Shown: positions 46,795 to 59,589 of the stretch, piece after piece | Position numbering within the stretch: the first letter of the stretch is position 1 | Layout of the letters: every line of letters begins with the position of its first letter | Origin: Monosporascus cannonballus | Taxonomy: Eukaryota > Ascomycota > Sordariomycetes > Xylariales | Length of the DNA stretch: 64,000 nt | Direction: 5' to 3' | Assembly: GCA_004154925.1 (NCBI GenBank) | Contig: QJNS01000001.1 | Span: 620,001 to 684,000, forward strand | Made by a program: the position numbers and the translations under genes | The notes under the pieces: model-generated | Databases searched by the model: none | Seen by the model: only the letters and a program-made list of their open reading frames with translations | Told to the model about the DNA's origin: nothing

Positions 46795-47184
46795 TGTGAC
46801 GGCTAGGGGTTTAACCAATTATTAAACCTTAGTCGTACGAGTTTATGTTGGTAGGAGTATCGTGGGACTTTGTAACAATGAAATAACTTAGTCACGTTTT
46901 TTAATATTAAGGGCGCAAAAGCGTATTGTAAACGATTAGTATTAATAAGTGTTATAAGCTAAAGTTATTTAAATTATAGAAATAATAAGCGTATATATTT
47001 TTTTTTCTTTTTGGCTTAATTACTTATAAATATATAGCTGGTAATAATTATAATTATTTAAAAATTACTTTTGATTACCGATAATTACCGGCTTGGCGGT
47101 AATTACTATTACGTAACTCGAAAGGTGGTCCATATGATTTTTGTTTAACCGTTTTTTGAGGCCGGAACCTGTTAGGTCGTAATA
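46795..47184 (-). repeat. 3' LTR of element I
   Basis: Minus strand starts TATTACGACCTAACAGG and ends GCCGTCACA. A purine tract (minus TTTTAAGGAAGAAAAA, about 47187-47203) lies just upstream. Confidence 0.9.
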
Positions 47185-47238
47185 CGATTTTTCTTCCTTA
47201 AAAATCTTGCCCTTAAAATTGTTTTTTCTTTTTTTTAT

Positions 47239-47544
47239 TTGGTAAATAACTTTTCTTTTTCAGTTATGTCGTTTTGTATTTCCAAGATTCGTCGTATTTT
47301 TCGTTCTTTTACCGTTCGTCGTAGTGACCTCGTAAAAACTTTCAACAAATTCGGGTACGAAATTATGCTTTGTTTTTATTATTTTTCGAAGAACATAAAG
47401 TATAAAATAATGGAAAATGTTCTAAGATATAAGGAATATGTTAATCGAAATCAGTTTTGCGATAGTACTGACGTACCCATTTTTTTCCTTACAAAATATT
47501 CGTCGCGAATATTAGCGTTTAAAACGCGAAAAAGCGCTTATTAA
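47239..47544 (+). other. Antisense ORF of element I
   Basis: A 101-codon frame on the strand opposite to element I, between its chromodomain and 3' LTR. Its C-terminal part reads MENVLRYKEYVNRNQF, matching the RYKEYV block of the antisense ORF of element A. Upstream parts are basic (FCISKIRRIFRSFTVRR). It belongs to the same antisense set as 6183-6368, 13140-13350 and 38108-38593. Confidence 0.5.
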
Positions 47545-47559
47545 GGAACGATAATTAAA

Positions 47560-50500
47560 ACTTTAACGGCTTTACCTTAACGTTTAACGTTATTATTAGA
47601 AAAAAATAAATAAAGCTTTTTTTTGTTTTATTCGTTTGCGTAAATAAAAGGCGTTAGTTCGTTCGAAAAGTGTTACTATGGTATAACGTAGATTGTAATC
47701 GTTGGACGAATTAAAGGAATAAAAGCATTAGGAATAAGAATAATTAAAGGTTGCCGTTACGGTTATTACGTTAACGTATATCGCGGCCGACTGGCTCGAT
47801 ATTTCGGTTATTAACTGGTCGGCTGTTAATTAGGACGCGCCTATCGTTATTGGTAAAAATTCTTTAATAGGCGTTAGGCGCTAATAAGAATTTGGGCGGG
47901 TTCTTAAGTATTTTCGGAATCCGGATGTTTTTTTTTATTTAATTAGTTACTGAGTAAATCTGTTTTATTTCCGTATATCGAAGATTTTTTCATTTCGTAT
48001 ATTTATTCGTTTTCCATTTTTACGTTATCTTATGCCGTATATACTTTAATTATATTTGCCGTTAATTCGAGTAAGGAAAGATGAAAAATTAAATAAAATT
48101 TAATTTTTGGTCGAAATTTTAATTAATAATTATTTTCTAAGATTTTCTTAATAATTATATATAAACCGATATATTTGAAATTGAGTTTTTTGCTGGGTTA
48201 TTTTGTTTAAATGTTTTTGTGGCAAAAAAAACCATTTCCCCTTTTTCGAAAATTAATTTTTTTAACGTTTTCTGATTATAATACTTATTTATTTGATTCC
48301 GTACGAATTTTAATTTTGTTTTTATTTTTTGATGTAACTATCGTAACTGTTTTAACGTAAAAATTATTTTGATATTAATTAAATTATTATTATGTATTTT
48401 TTTATAAATTTTTGAAATAAAAATAAAATTTGCGTTTGTAAGTATTATTTTTATATTTTCGTAATAGTTAATGTTATAAGTTAATTATATCATTAGTAAT
48501 TTCTTAACTTAGTTATTTTATTTATAATTAATGTAATATCGTAAGTAAGGTTTCAAAATTTAATTTGTTCGTTTTATTTATTTATCTATTTGTAATTTAA
48601 ATATGTTAAATAATTTATAATTTAGGCCGATTTATTTTATTAAACCTTGTTAAAATTTTGATGTAAATATTAAGTTTTTATTTAATATAATTTCTATTGA
48701 TAATCCGTATATATTGAAAATATATTTAAAGAAAATGTATGCCAGTTATTCGGCGTTTGTGTCTTTATAATATGGTAAAAAAATAGGAAAATTTCGTAAA
48801 TCGGTCGACGATTACGAAAATGCTATCGTAATGTATTTTTGTAATTAGATTTTTTCACATAAGAAGCTTAGTAATAAAGTTAAATATAATTAAGTATTAT
48901 AATTGCTTTGCAACTAGTAATGGCTGTAACTTTTTGTATAGCTTATATCGTCGAGCCTTTATTCTGGCGTAAATATCGTATTGCCGTATAATTTTTTGTA
49001 CCGTTAATTTTATTTTAGGAAAGAAATATGTACGTTAAAGCCGCTTTAGAGTTTTGTAGATTTTTGGATATTTATATAACTAATATTCATGTATTTTTCG
49101 TATTAAAATTTTCTGATATTTTTTTAAAATTTGCATTTTGTCCGTTTTTTTGGTTTTCTGGGAAACCGTTATTATACTGTTAGATTTTTTGATATATATC
49201 GAAAGGTACTGCTCGAATTATCGTAATCTGTCGTAGGCGTAAATATCTTTTTATAGTAGTATCGAAAATTGTATGATTAATTTTAACTAATTCTTTTCGA
49301 AATTTAGTCGTTTATTTAGGGTATTTGCTTTGCCGTTTTTAAGCTCTTTTTGTAGATAATAACGAAATCGAAATTCGCCAATTTTTCCGCGTATCTTAAT
49401 TATCGTCCTATAATTTCCCTGGTCGTGGTAAATCAGGTAAAATTCTGATGATCCGTGTAAATTTTAATCTGGTACAAGTTTCCTTTTAAGAAATGCCTGA
49501 ATTTTCGAAATACCATAATAATGGCCATATATTCTTTATTTAGGATGCCGTAATTAAGTTCTGCTCTTTTTAATTTATACGAAAAAAATACAATAGAGTA
49601 CAATTTGTCTTAATTATTTCGTTATCCAATTATTACGTTTAATACGTAATCCGAAATATCCCTAAATGCTTTTTTCGTATTTAGAGTTTATTTGAATTCT
49701 TTTTTTTTCGTAAAATTCGTCAGGGATATAGTTATTTTACTAAAATTCCGAATAAATTTTTTATAGTAATTGGCGAATCTAAAAAATGTTTATACCTTTT
49801 TAACTGTCGTTGGCGTTTGTTATTTTGTAACTGTAGCGATTTTTTTGAAATTTATTTTAATATGTTTTAAGATAATAATATATCCCAGATATTTTACTTT
49901 TTATATATGGAATTAATTTTTTTTTTACGTTAATAAGTAATTTTACGTCCTATAAATTTAAAAAACCTTATGAACGTATCTTATATGTACTTTTTTTGTC
50001 TCCGAGAAAATGAAAATATTGTCGAGATAGCAAATAACGAAAATATCGAGGTATTCTTGTAGTACGTAATTAATTATTTGCTGGAAGATTATTGGTGTAT
50101 TTGTAAGTCCTATTAGTATAACTAAATATTTAAATAATCCGTATTTCGTTTTGAAAGTTATTTTTTATTTGTATGTTTTTTTGATTTTGATAAGGTTATA
50201 TTTATTTCTGAGATCGAATATTTTAAAGTATTTGGTTCCGTAAAGTCGGTTTTTTATTTTTGCGATTAGGGGTAATAATGTTTGATTTTTGATAGTAATA
50301 TCGTTTAGCTGTCGGTAATTAATTACAAATCGTAATTTTTCGTTTTTCTTAGATATAAAGAATTTCGGATATTCTGCTGGTAATTTCGAAGGTTAAATCT
50401 ATTTTTTTGTAACCGATTTTCCAGGTATTTTTTGAAAATACGTAATTCGTTTCCGTTAAAGCTGTAAATGGGGTAAAACTTTGTCGAAAATCCTTTTTTG

Positions 50501-50707
50501 AGAATTATTTTATGATTTTATTTGCTATGTTCTAGTAATTTCGTATCAAGCTTTTTTCTGAAAAGTTGCTTATATCTGTGGTATTATGGTGGCATATTGG
50601 TTAGATTTTCTGATTTTTGGGGCTGTTGTTATTGTTTTAGATCGTTATTCAGTTGCTTTAGTTTCGTTCTGATAGTAGCAATAATACGTTATATTTTTCT
50701 TTGATGT
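47560..50707 (-). pseudogene. pol relic of element I, 3' half
   Basis: Minus-strand reading gives the chromodomain (about 48040-47860), integrase (about 49300-48300), RNase H (about 49680-49330) and reverse transcriptase (about 50400-49700), collinear with element C. The block at 50400-50520 corresponds to 16850-16980 of C. It ends at CCGTT (50708-50712), the target of element J, and resumes at 56310. Confidence 0.8.
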
Positions 50708-50712
50708 CCGTT

Positions 50713-50902
50713 TATTACAGGCTAGAGCCTATAGAGCAGCTCGGGCTTACGGAGCAAGCTTTTTAGCCCGAGCTCACCCATATATATATAGGAAGCAGCC
50801 ATCTTGTTGGTGGCTAGCTGTTTCTTTCTTTCCCTCCTTACCTTAAATATAAACCTTTGTTAGGCCGTACTTCCGTTTAACCTACGTATCGTGCCCGTTA
50901 CA
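50713..50902 (+). repeat. 5' LTR of element J
   Basis: 190 bp, starts TATTACAGGCTAGAGCC and ends GTGCCCGTTACA. It includes CCCATATATATA (TATA-like) and a conserved CTTACCTTAAATATAAACC block. Confidence 0.92.
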
Positions 50903-50959
50903 TATATTTAAGGTTATAATTTATTACAGTTTCCAGAAAGCTAGGTAAAAACGAAACGT

Positions 50960-53900
50960 TTCCCAAGGATACTCTGGTTACGGATAATAAGCCAAAGAAA
51001 ATCTTATAGCGAAAAAATTACAAAGTAACATAACCGACGAAATTATAGGCGAATTTATAGTATTAATTTCGTCCGGAATTATTAAGGAAAATTTATAATA
51101 TTAATTATTCGTAAATATATTTTAAAAATTTAACATATAAGAGAAAAAATTTATTAAGTTAATTTTTAGCTGATATAAAACGATAAGTAATTTGCTTAAT
51201 TAGATAACGGAGGTGGAAAATACCTTTTTATAAAAGCGGGAAAAAAAGCCCTTTATAAAATAAAACCCGCCTTATTAAAAACTTACAGTAAGCCCGTTAC
51301 TCAATAATACGCTTATAAAAGCAAATCGTAAACCTATAAAATAGCTTTCGTAAAACGGGAAACAAAAAACGTTCCGTTTATTTTTCGCCATATTCTGTAC
51401 GAAAATAAAGGAAAACCGGTTTATTTCCGGCTTTTCTATAGTAATTTGCCTAAGTATTATAATATTTATGCTTATCGAAAAATAATTATAATTTAGTTAT
51501 TGTTTTAAAATAAAAGGATTACGAAAGGATTTGGACGTCGATAATTTTTTTTATATAAAAAAGTAATTCGAAAATAAGTAAACGGTATAATCCGTTAAGA
51601 AATAATTATATTATATAAAATAGGATAATAATTAACAGTTTTAAAATTATTTATTGGATTTCGAATTTAAGTTAACCGAATATAAAGGCCTAATATAATC
51701 TTTAATAATTAAGGTAGTTTTTTTTAAATGCCGATATTAATACGTAATTCTATAATGCGTTAATTGCAAAAAATATATTTTATAATAATTATAATTATTA
51801 GGTACGTAAAATAAAAAAAATAATTAATTACTTAAAGGCTTTATTTAATTATTATATAAGCAGAAAAACATTAATTTAGTATTGTAATAAAAAAAGCAAA
51901 ATAATTAATTAATAATAATATATTAATTAAATTAATAAACCGGCTTAAATAATAAATGTTTAAGAAAATATATTTATAATGGACGTTACCTAATTAATTA
52001 TGTTAATTTTTAAATTTATAAATTAATAACGAAAAAATCGAAAAAACCGATCCGGAAATAATTCGGGATAAGGTTTAGATAACCGGCCTTATATAAAATA
52101 ATTTTCCGATAACGAAATAAAAGTTCAGAAACGGAAAAGGTAATATTTCCGTTATACCGTTACGAATTATTTGAATTAGAAATACCCTAAATATAAATCC
52201 GTAAAACGGCTTTGTCCGATTAAAACGGAAGTTATAATAACGAATTTGCGAAATGCCGTTAACAGGAATAATAATTTGGATAACGAAAATTTAAAAAAAT
52301 AACTTTTATTAAAAGTTACTAGTAAAAAAAAGATATAATAAAAAAATTGTAAAAAGTTAATAATAAATTAAATAATACTTTTTTATATTAAGTAATTTAA
52401 TCAATAATATTATATATATAAATATCTTAATTCATAATAAATATATTTCTTTTTTCGCGTTTAAATAACGATTAATTGCTGTTTAAAATTATAATATATA
52501 TTTATTATATTTTATCGATTAAAATTAATAAAAAATAATAAGCTTATAATAACCGCGATCCGAAAAATTATATACGTTAACGTAAATTTAAATAATTATT
52601 TAAAACGAATTTATGGATACGTAATTAAAATTTTATTTTATTTTTTTATTTTTAAAAAACCCTAGATAAAATATAATAATGTTATATATAAAGTGAAATA
52701 ATGGTTTATCCGTTTTGCAAACGACGTTACCGCGTTTATATTATGCGAAAAAGGATAATTCGATAAGAAGCTTAAGGATTGTTTAAAAGAGCGGCTATAG
52801 AAATATAAAGAAGCCCGCCTAATAACGGCTATAACTTTTACGGCGATAACGTAATAAAGTTACCGTAAGAAAAACGGGATATAATTATTTATAATTTTTA
52901 TAAAAAATATTAATAAGATTTTAAAGATAAAACCGTAATTAATTTCTAAAAATATAACGGAACGTTTTTTTTTAAAAAGGTACGGGAATTCCAAAATTTT
53001 TTTATAAATAATAAAAGTTTATCGTTATTATTTTATCGTAATAATAATAACGTAATAATAAACCTAGAAATAAATATTTCGAATTAAAAAATAACCTTAT
53101 AAGGACTTTTATATAAAACATTAAAAAAGTTATTAATTTTATGCAAAATATTTATAAATTTATTTGATAAAAATTAAATTCGGGTTAATAATTTTCCTAT
53201 AAATGCCCCGGTATTATTTATAAGAAAATTTAACGGGGGTTTATAATTTTGCGTAAATTATAAAAAATTAAATAAAATTATAAAGTAAAACCGTTATTTT
53301 TTCCCTTAATAAAAGAAATATTACGAACCTTATTATAAACCCGATAATTTACGAAGTTTAATATTCGAACGGCTTTTTACCGGTTACGTATTTGTTAGGG
53401 AAATAAATGGAAAATTGCGTTCCGTATATGTTTTAAGTTTTTCGAATAACTGGTATGTTTATTCGGCCTTAACGGTATACCGGTTACTTTTTAATATTAT
53501 ATTAATACCATATTAAAATATTACTTTAATAATTTTTATTCCGCGTATATAAACGATATATTAATTTATTTGTCCGGTTTTTAAACCGATTATGTAGCTA
53601 AAATTAAGCTGGTATTTTGCCGTTTAATAAAAGCAGAATTAAAATTGGACCCGGATAAATACGAATTTGTAATTCAGAAAATAAAATATTTAAAGTTTAT
53701 TATTGAAATAAAAATAAGTTTAAAAATTAATTTTAAAAAAATAATTATTATTTGAAAATAAAAGGTTTTTATTAACGTAAAAAGGGCTAAAAGGTTTATC
53801 GGGTTCGCCAATTTTTACCGAACCTTTATAAAAGATTTTAACGAAATAACGGCTCCCGTTTTATAACTAATTAAAAAAAGAACTTTTTTTTACTAAAAAC

Positions 53901-55950
53901 AAAAAATAATAGATTTTCGACCGATTTAAAAAGAAATTTATTATAACGCTTATTTTTACATATTAAAACCCCGAAAAGAAAACGGTAATAAAGGTAAATT
54001 ATTCCGGTTAAGTAATTAAAAAATGCTTATTTTAATTTGATTTATTAAGGCGTTTACGATTAATTACGTATTTTTTAAAAACGTTATTATTAATAAAATA
54101 TATTTACGAAATATACGATAAAAAATTATTAATTATCGTTAAAATATTAGCAGAATAAAAAAATTTTTAAAGGTTAATTAGCCTTTTTACGATTTTAATA
54201 AATTACGTAAACCTTTAATATTTTATAAATATCCGTAAATTTATTAAAAAAATATATTCGATAAGCCGGCTTTTTGTATACTTTTAATTTCGTATTTAAA
54301 TATTATCTTAATAAGTTAATAAGCCGATTTGATATTATGTTTTATAAGTTATAAAACTTATTTTACGACAAAAAAAATATTAATTTTAAAAAGCGGATAA
54401 CTTGGTAAATTAAAAGAAATTATTTAACAAATTAATACGGATTTAGGAAATCTTAATAATTATAATTTATTTAGAGCGAAAAAATAACAAATAACCGGTT
54501 ATACCTTTTAGCAAGGAAATATTTTTTAAAACAAAACCTTTAAAAAATATAAAATTTAAAAGTTATTAAAAATAAAACCTTAAATATAATATATGCCGCC
54601 GTGGCCCAAAAATTACGTAATTTTCCCTTAGTTATAAACGCGATAAAAAATTTTATAACGAAATACTTTTTTAATTTTAAGGAATTTTTATAATTTAAAA
54701 AATATATTTGAATTTTTATTTAGGAACCGTTCCGGACGTTATTAATTTAACGGATATACGATTTCCATATTACCGGCTACTTAGAAAAAAACGTTACGCT
54801 AATAATATTAATCCGTAATTATTATTAGCCGGAACAAATTTAAAATATATACTGTTTTTGCCGTAATTATAATATATGTAATAAGTCGTACGTATAAAAA
54901 ATGAAAAAAAGATTATTACGGCCTTTATTTATTCCAAACCGATTATATTTAAATTTTTCGGTAAATTTTATAATTAATTTACCGGTAAAGCAAAAAGAAT
55001 TTTCCGTTTTTTCATAATATTTTATAATCGTTTAATAAAAACGATTATTTTAAAACCGATATTTAATATAAACGTAAAAACATACGTTTAATATTTTATT
55101 ATTTATTATTAAAAATATTATAATTTTCTTATAAAATTAATATTTAATAAAAGCAATAATTAAATAAATAAATTCTGGATTTATTTATATAACTTAATAA
55201 ATATATAATAATAATTTATTTTATTTTTTATTTTTTAAATAAATAAAATTACGGAAAAAATTAATTAAATAATTTTTACGTATTTTCGTTATTTTATAAA
55301 TTACGTATAATATAATTAGGCCAAACTTTTACCAGCAATATAATTAGCTTTTAACGACAGGAATGTTTTATTAAAAATAAGTTTTTTTTAAATTTATGGA
55401 TATAATATAAAATTTATTAACGAAATATTAAAAAAATTTTAATTAATTTTTAAAACGGAAAAACTTATTAATTTCGTTAAAAAATATAAAAAAATATAAA
55501 ATTTATATAAATTATTATAATATTAATATAAACCTAAATAAAATAATTACTTAACGTTTTTAGGAAATAAATATTTTATTTTAAAATAAAAAACTTAATG
55601 TAATTAAATTTAAAAAATATAATTATTTTATAAATATGTAAAAGCTTATTTTAAATATATATTAAATATAAAGTTATTATAATTACGTTATATAATACCA
55701 TAAAATTAAACATATTATTAAAAATATATTTAAAATTTAATATAAAACTTTTAAAATTAATAATAAAAAATCCGTTATTTAATTAGATTTTAAATAATAA
55801 TTAACCGGTATTAATATTATTAAAAAAAATTAAAAAAATATAATAAAATATATATTAAAAGTTGAAAATAAATACGTATATTAAAATTACTAAACAAATT
55901 ATTCGTAAAATAAGTAAATTACGCCGAACTAATATAAAAATTATATAATA
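50960..55950 (+). pseudogene. gag-pol relic of element J
   Basis: Reverse transcriptase at about 53170-53760 is readable through stops: APVLFIRKFNGGL, FCVNYKKLNKIIK, TFYRLRI-type and FGLNGIPVTF blocks, the catalytic box Y-I-N-D at 53546-53557 (YIDD with D to N), and LDPDKYEFVIQKIKYLKFII. RNase H follows (to about 54400). Integrase with an RLYLNFSVNFIINLPV block (ancestral core-domain start) lies at about 54640-55300. A Gag-like region precedes RT (51000-52900), too mutated to define. Dead in every frame. Confidence 0.85.
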
Positions 55951-56100
55951 ATTTCAAAAATATAATTGCCCTTAATAATTTCGAAAAATTATTTAAACAT
56001 AAAAACGGAGTTGGCGAAAACGTAAAGGTACGAATAAGGACAAAAAGAAAAAGGTATAAGCAAAGCCGCCGCCGTTTCGCCGTAGCCTCGTTACTCCCTA

Positions 56101-56119
56101 AAGGCGAGGAGAGGAGTGA
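56101..56119 (+). promoter_or_regulatory. Polypurine tract of element J
   Basis: AAGGCGAGGAGAGGAGTGA, immediately upstream of the 3' LTR start at 56120; only one C and one T interrupt the purines. Confidence 0.75.
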
Positions 56120-56309
56120 TATTACAGGCTAAAGCTTATAAGGCAGCTCGGGCTTACGGAGCGAGCTCCTTAGCCCAAGTTTACCCATATATATATAAGG
56201 AGCAGCCACCTCGCTGATAGCTAGCTATTTCTCCCCTTCCTTTCTTACCTTAAATATAAACCTTTATTGGGCCGTATCTCCGTTCAACCTACGCATCGTG
56301 CCCGTCACA
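56120..56309 (+). repeat. 3' LTR of element J
   Basis: 190 bp, starts TATTACAGGCTAAAGC and ends GTGCCCGTCACA; followed by CCGTT. Confidence 0.92.
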
Positions 56310-58890
56310 CCGTTTTCTTTTTTATATCTTATCCTTTTAGGTAATAAGGATTTTGTCGTGTCTTTATGCCTGCATTTGTCGTTATTATCGATCGAATGTT
56401 AAGATTTTAATTTTTTTAGTTAATAAGGTATAAGGTAAATTATACTTAATTAATCCCGTTATTAATTAAAATTCCGTACTGGCGTATCCATAGTAATCCT
56501 AAGATTATATCGTAATTTCCGAATAAAACGATATCGAAATTAATTATTTGGCATCGTTTTTAAATAAAAATCTCAAAATAATTAATTTTACGTATAATTT
56601 TTTCGTTATCGTAGGCGAATTCCTAATTTTCGACATTCGTCGTTACATAAGGTTTTAACTTGTATTTTTATAATAATTTAAATTTATTAATTATATTTAG
56701 TAAAATATAATTCCCGCCTAAAGTTCCGTAATTTACCATTATAATATACTAGTACGTTCCGATTCGTATTTCCAAAATGATAAAGTTATTAACGTTTTCT
56801 ATCGTTACGTTTAAAGCCTTTTTTAAGAATTCCTTTTAATTTTTCTGGGTTTCGTTATTCTGCAGCTTTTTTATCGGTAACTTTTTTCTTTTAATTTTTA
56901 TTCGAATTTATTAAACCTTATTTATGTTTTTTCGTTTAACGCGTTAAGTTACTATATTTGTCGTTATTGCCGGCGTATTATTTTTTCGAACTGTATTAAT
57001 TATTTTTAATTTTGCTGTAATTCCTTTCCTTATCGAATAAATTATTTTCTTATATTTTCGATTATATCTTATTATGCGTTACCTTAATTATCGTTCTAGA
57101 AATCTTTTATAAATTAACGTATTTTTAATAGCTTTTTTTTCTAAGAATTTTTAATAAATGCTAATTAAAAATAAAAATCCGTAATAACTTTCTCACAGTA
57201 TTTTTTTATTATGCGCTAAATTAATTTCTTTTCCGTTTAGTAATTATATTATCCATAATTACAAAAAAGGTTTTCCTGCGAGTATTATTTTTCTTTAAGC
57301 CAGCTTTTTGTTTCGGCCAATTATTCAATATTTTCTAAGGTTATGGTTCGAAATTATCGATATTATTGTTTATCGTCCTTATTATTTCCGGTACGGTTTA
57401 AAAAATCGAATTTTTCATAATATATACGGGTAATCCGTCCGTAGATGTACTGTTTTCCTTCCTCGTAATTGGGATATTTTCGTCGTTAACAATATATGGC
57501 ATGTATTTTGCCGTATCGATTAGGCGTTTTGGGACAAACCTTTTTTATCCAGTTCTGGTATTTACGTAATTATCCTTATAATACTGCTTATTATATTTGC
57601 GATATTTATTAAATTAGCTTTTTGGCTTTTCGTATTTTTCGTCGAATTTCTTATTATAATAGCCCTTGTTATGTTTTTCGCTATAAGGAACCTGGCATAT
57701 ATTTGGGCTGGATTATATTAATAGATTTGCTTCCATTTTTCTGATTTTTTCTGGATTATCCCTTAGGTATTGGTTTCCAGTTATCTTATCGAGTTTTTTT
57801 GGGCGAAAATATTTATAAACTTTATATTCTTTTTTTCCGCAATTATAATATTCGATTTAGCTCCAGTTCTTTTTATAAATAACTCTTAGTTTTATAAACC
57901 CCGTTTTTGTGCCGTAAAAAATGTTACTTTGTCGAAAAACGTTAATATTAGTTATATATCGAATTTTGTTATTATTTTTCTTTTTAATGTTTTTAATACG
58001 TTATGTGTATTATCGGTTATTAATCTTAATTATTATAATAATATAATCCGATAAATATTTAGGCCGATCGAACTTAAAAAAAACTTTTTATATTTCCTTT
58101 TTCAAGCTGTCGAAAAATTTGGCTATTAATATTTTTTATTTTTAGTTTAGTTTAGCTGTTAGTTAAATTAACGTTCTGCCGTAACTGGATATTAATTTCT
58201 TTTGGCGTAACTATTAAATTTATATTTCGGCTTTTGTTTTTTCGTTTATTATTCCGAAAGTTTTCGTTAATGCTTATTCGAATTGTTCGTAATTGCTATA
58301 AATTCGCATTATTTTTGGGTTTCGTTTTTCGATTAGTAAAGTAACATATTTTTTATAACGAGTTCGAACCAAATAATCGCGTTTCCGGTAAGTCGTCTAA
58401 TTACGAATTCGACTTATGTAATAAGCGTAATAAGTTAAATAGGAAAATACCTAAAATATGTTCGGCATTAAGTTAAGAACAATTATAACTTGGTTAAGGT
58501 TTCGTCGAAAAGTTCTGACTTGGGAAATTTAAGGATTTTTTCTAATTCCTTAATAAAATTCAGCTAAATAACCTGGTTTATTTGAAAAAGCTTCCCGGTT
58601 TTAGGAACTTTTCCTTTTTTTTTTAAGTTTCTTATGGGTTACTTAAAGAGAAATCGTAAGGTCACTGTTGTTTTTTTCGAGCTAAAGGATGCGTTCGTTT
58701 ATAGCATCTAGTCGTCGAAAAACTTCTTCGCAAGTAAAGCAAGGTTTCTCCTTTTCCTCCTCAGATTCCATTTTAGTATCCGGGTAATCAGGGATTTGAT
58801 AAATGGGCTGTTCGGGCTGCTTGCTAGTAAACATGGTATCGGCAATATTGCTTAGAGTCTAACGGTACTACTGAACAAAAGCTTATAACG
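56310..58890 (-). pseudogene. gag and protease relic of element I
   Basis: Minus-strand reading from 58890: Gag N terminus (about 58830-58620: MFTSKQPEQPIYQIPDYPDT, then CEEVFRRLDAINERILYLEK), middle of gag (58580-57100) and retropepsin (about 56770-56440, homologous to 17586-17395). It joins the 3' half of pol at 50707 across element J. The Gag start is better kept here than in element C. Confidence 0.8.
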
Positions 58891-59278
58891 TATAACGGCT
58901 AAGGGTTTAACCAATTATTAAACCTTAATCGTACGGATTTATGTAGGCAAAAGTATCGTAGGACTTTGTAGCAATAAAATGATTTAATTACATTTCTTAA
59001 TACTAAGGGCGTAGAAACGTATTGTAAACGATTAATATTAATAAATATTACAAGCTAAAGCTATTTAAATTATGGAAATAATAAGCGTATATATCTTTTT
59101 CCTTCTTGGCTTAATTACTTATGATCATACGGCTGGTAGTAATCATGATCACTTAAGATTACCTTTGATCACCGATGATTACCGGCTTGGCGGTAATCAC
59201 CGTTACGTGACCCGAGGGGTGGCCCGTGTGATCCTTGTTTGACCGTTTCTTGAGGCCGGAGCCTGTTAGGTCGTAACA
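58891..59278 (-). repeat. 5' LTR of element I
   Basis: Minus strand starts TGTTACGACCTAACAGG and ends GCCGTTATA. The centre holds GATCA/GATTACC repeats (59120-59205). 388 bp, against 390 bp for the partner. Confidence 0.9.
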
Positions 59279-59283
59279 CTACT

Positions 59284-59464
59284 GAAACGAGGCTACTTTA
59301 TGCACCCCCGGTATCTTTTCCTCTTAGCTACAGTTGTATTTACGTGTATAAAAGGAGGGTTCGCTACCCTCACCTTCTATCTAGGACCTTCTAGAGGTCA
59401 GGCAACCTGTTAAATACACCTTTCTTCAGTTATATGCTTCTGTGTGTGATGTCAGGGTCTCATA
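59284..59464 (+). repeat. LTR-like repeat, copy 2, right part
   Basis: Continues 46735-46794 after element I. It has GTATAAAAGGAGGG as a clear TATA box, then the blocks shared with copy 1 (GGACCTTCTAGAGGTCAGGC, TTATATGCTTCTGTGTGTG), ending GGGTCTCATA. Confidence 0.7.
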
Positions 59465-59589
59465 ACCGAAGCGAAGCCAATTCATGTATTGGGACTGTAG
59501 CTTATCGGAGAGTGCTTTAGTGACGAGGGGGACGAAATCTATACGATGAGGATCGAAGAAGCGTTCAGCTGCCAATTTATATGACAGAT

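Larger units (their letters stand above)
50713..56309 (+). mobile_element. Gypsy retrotransposon J (complete, RIP-degraded)
   Basis: A 5597-bp plus-strand element with two 190-bp LTRs and a perfect CCGTT target duplication (50708-50712 and 56310-56314), inserted in the pol region of element I. Its LTR (TATTACAGGC...GTGCCCGTCACA) is unrelated to the long LTRs of A, B, C, G and I. Its RT follows the Gypsy pattern of another fungal lineage. The LTRs keep normal GC while the interior is strongly AT-shifted. Confidence 0.93.
46795..59278 (-). mobile_element. Gypsy chromodomain retrotransposon I, interrupted by element J
   Basis: Complete minus-strand element: 5' LTR 59278-58891 (388 bp), interior, 3' LTR 47184-46795 (390 bp), and a perfect CTACT target duplication (46790-46794 and 59279-59283). 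Subtracting element J and its duplication leaves about 6.88 kb. The interior is RIP-degraded but less than B. Related to element C, with a different LTR centre: repeats of GATTACC/GATCA instead of the 35-bp units of A and B. Confidence 0.93.
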
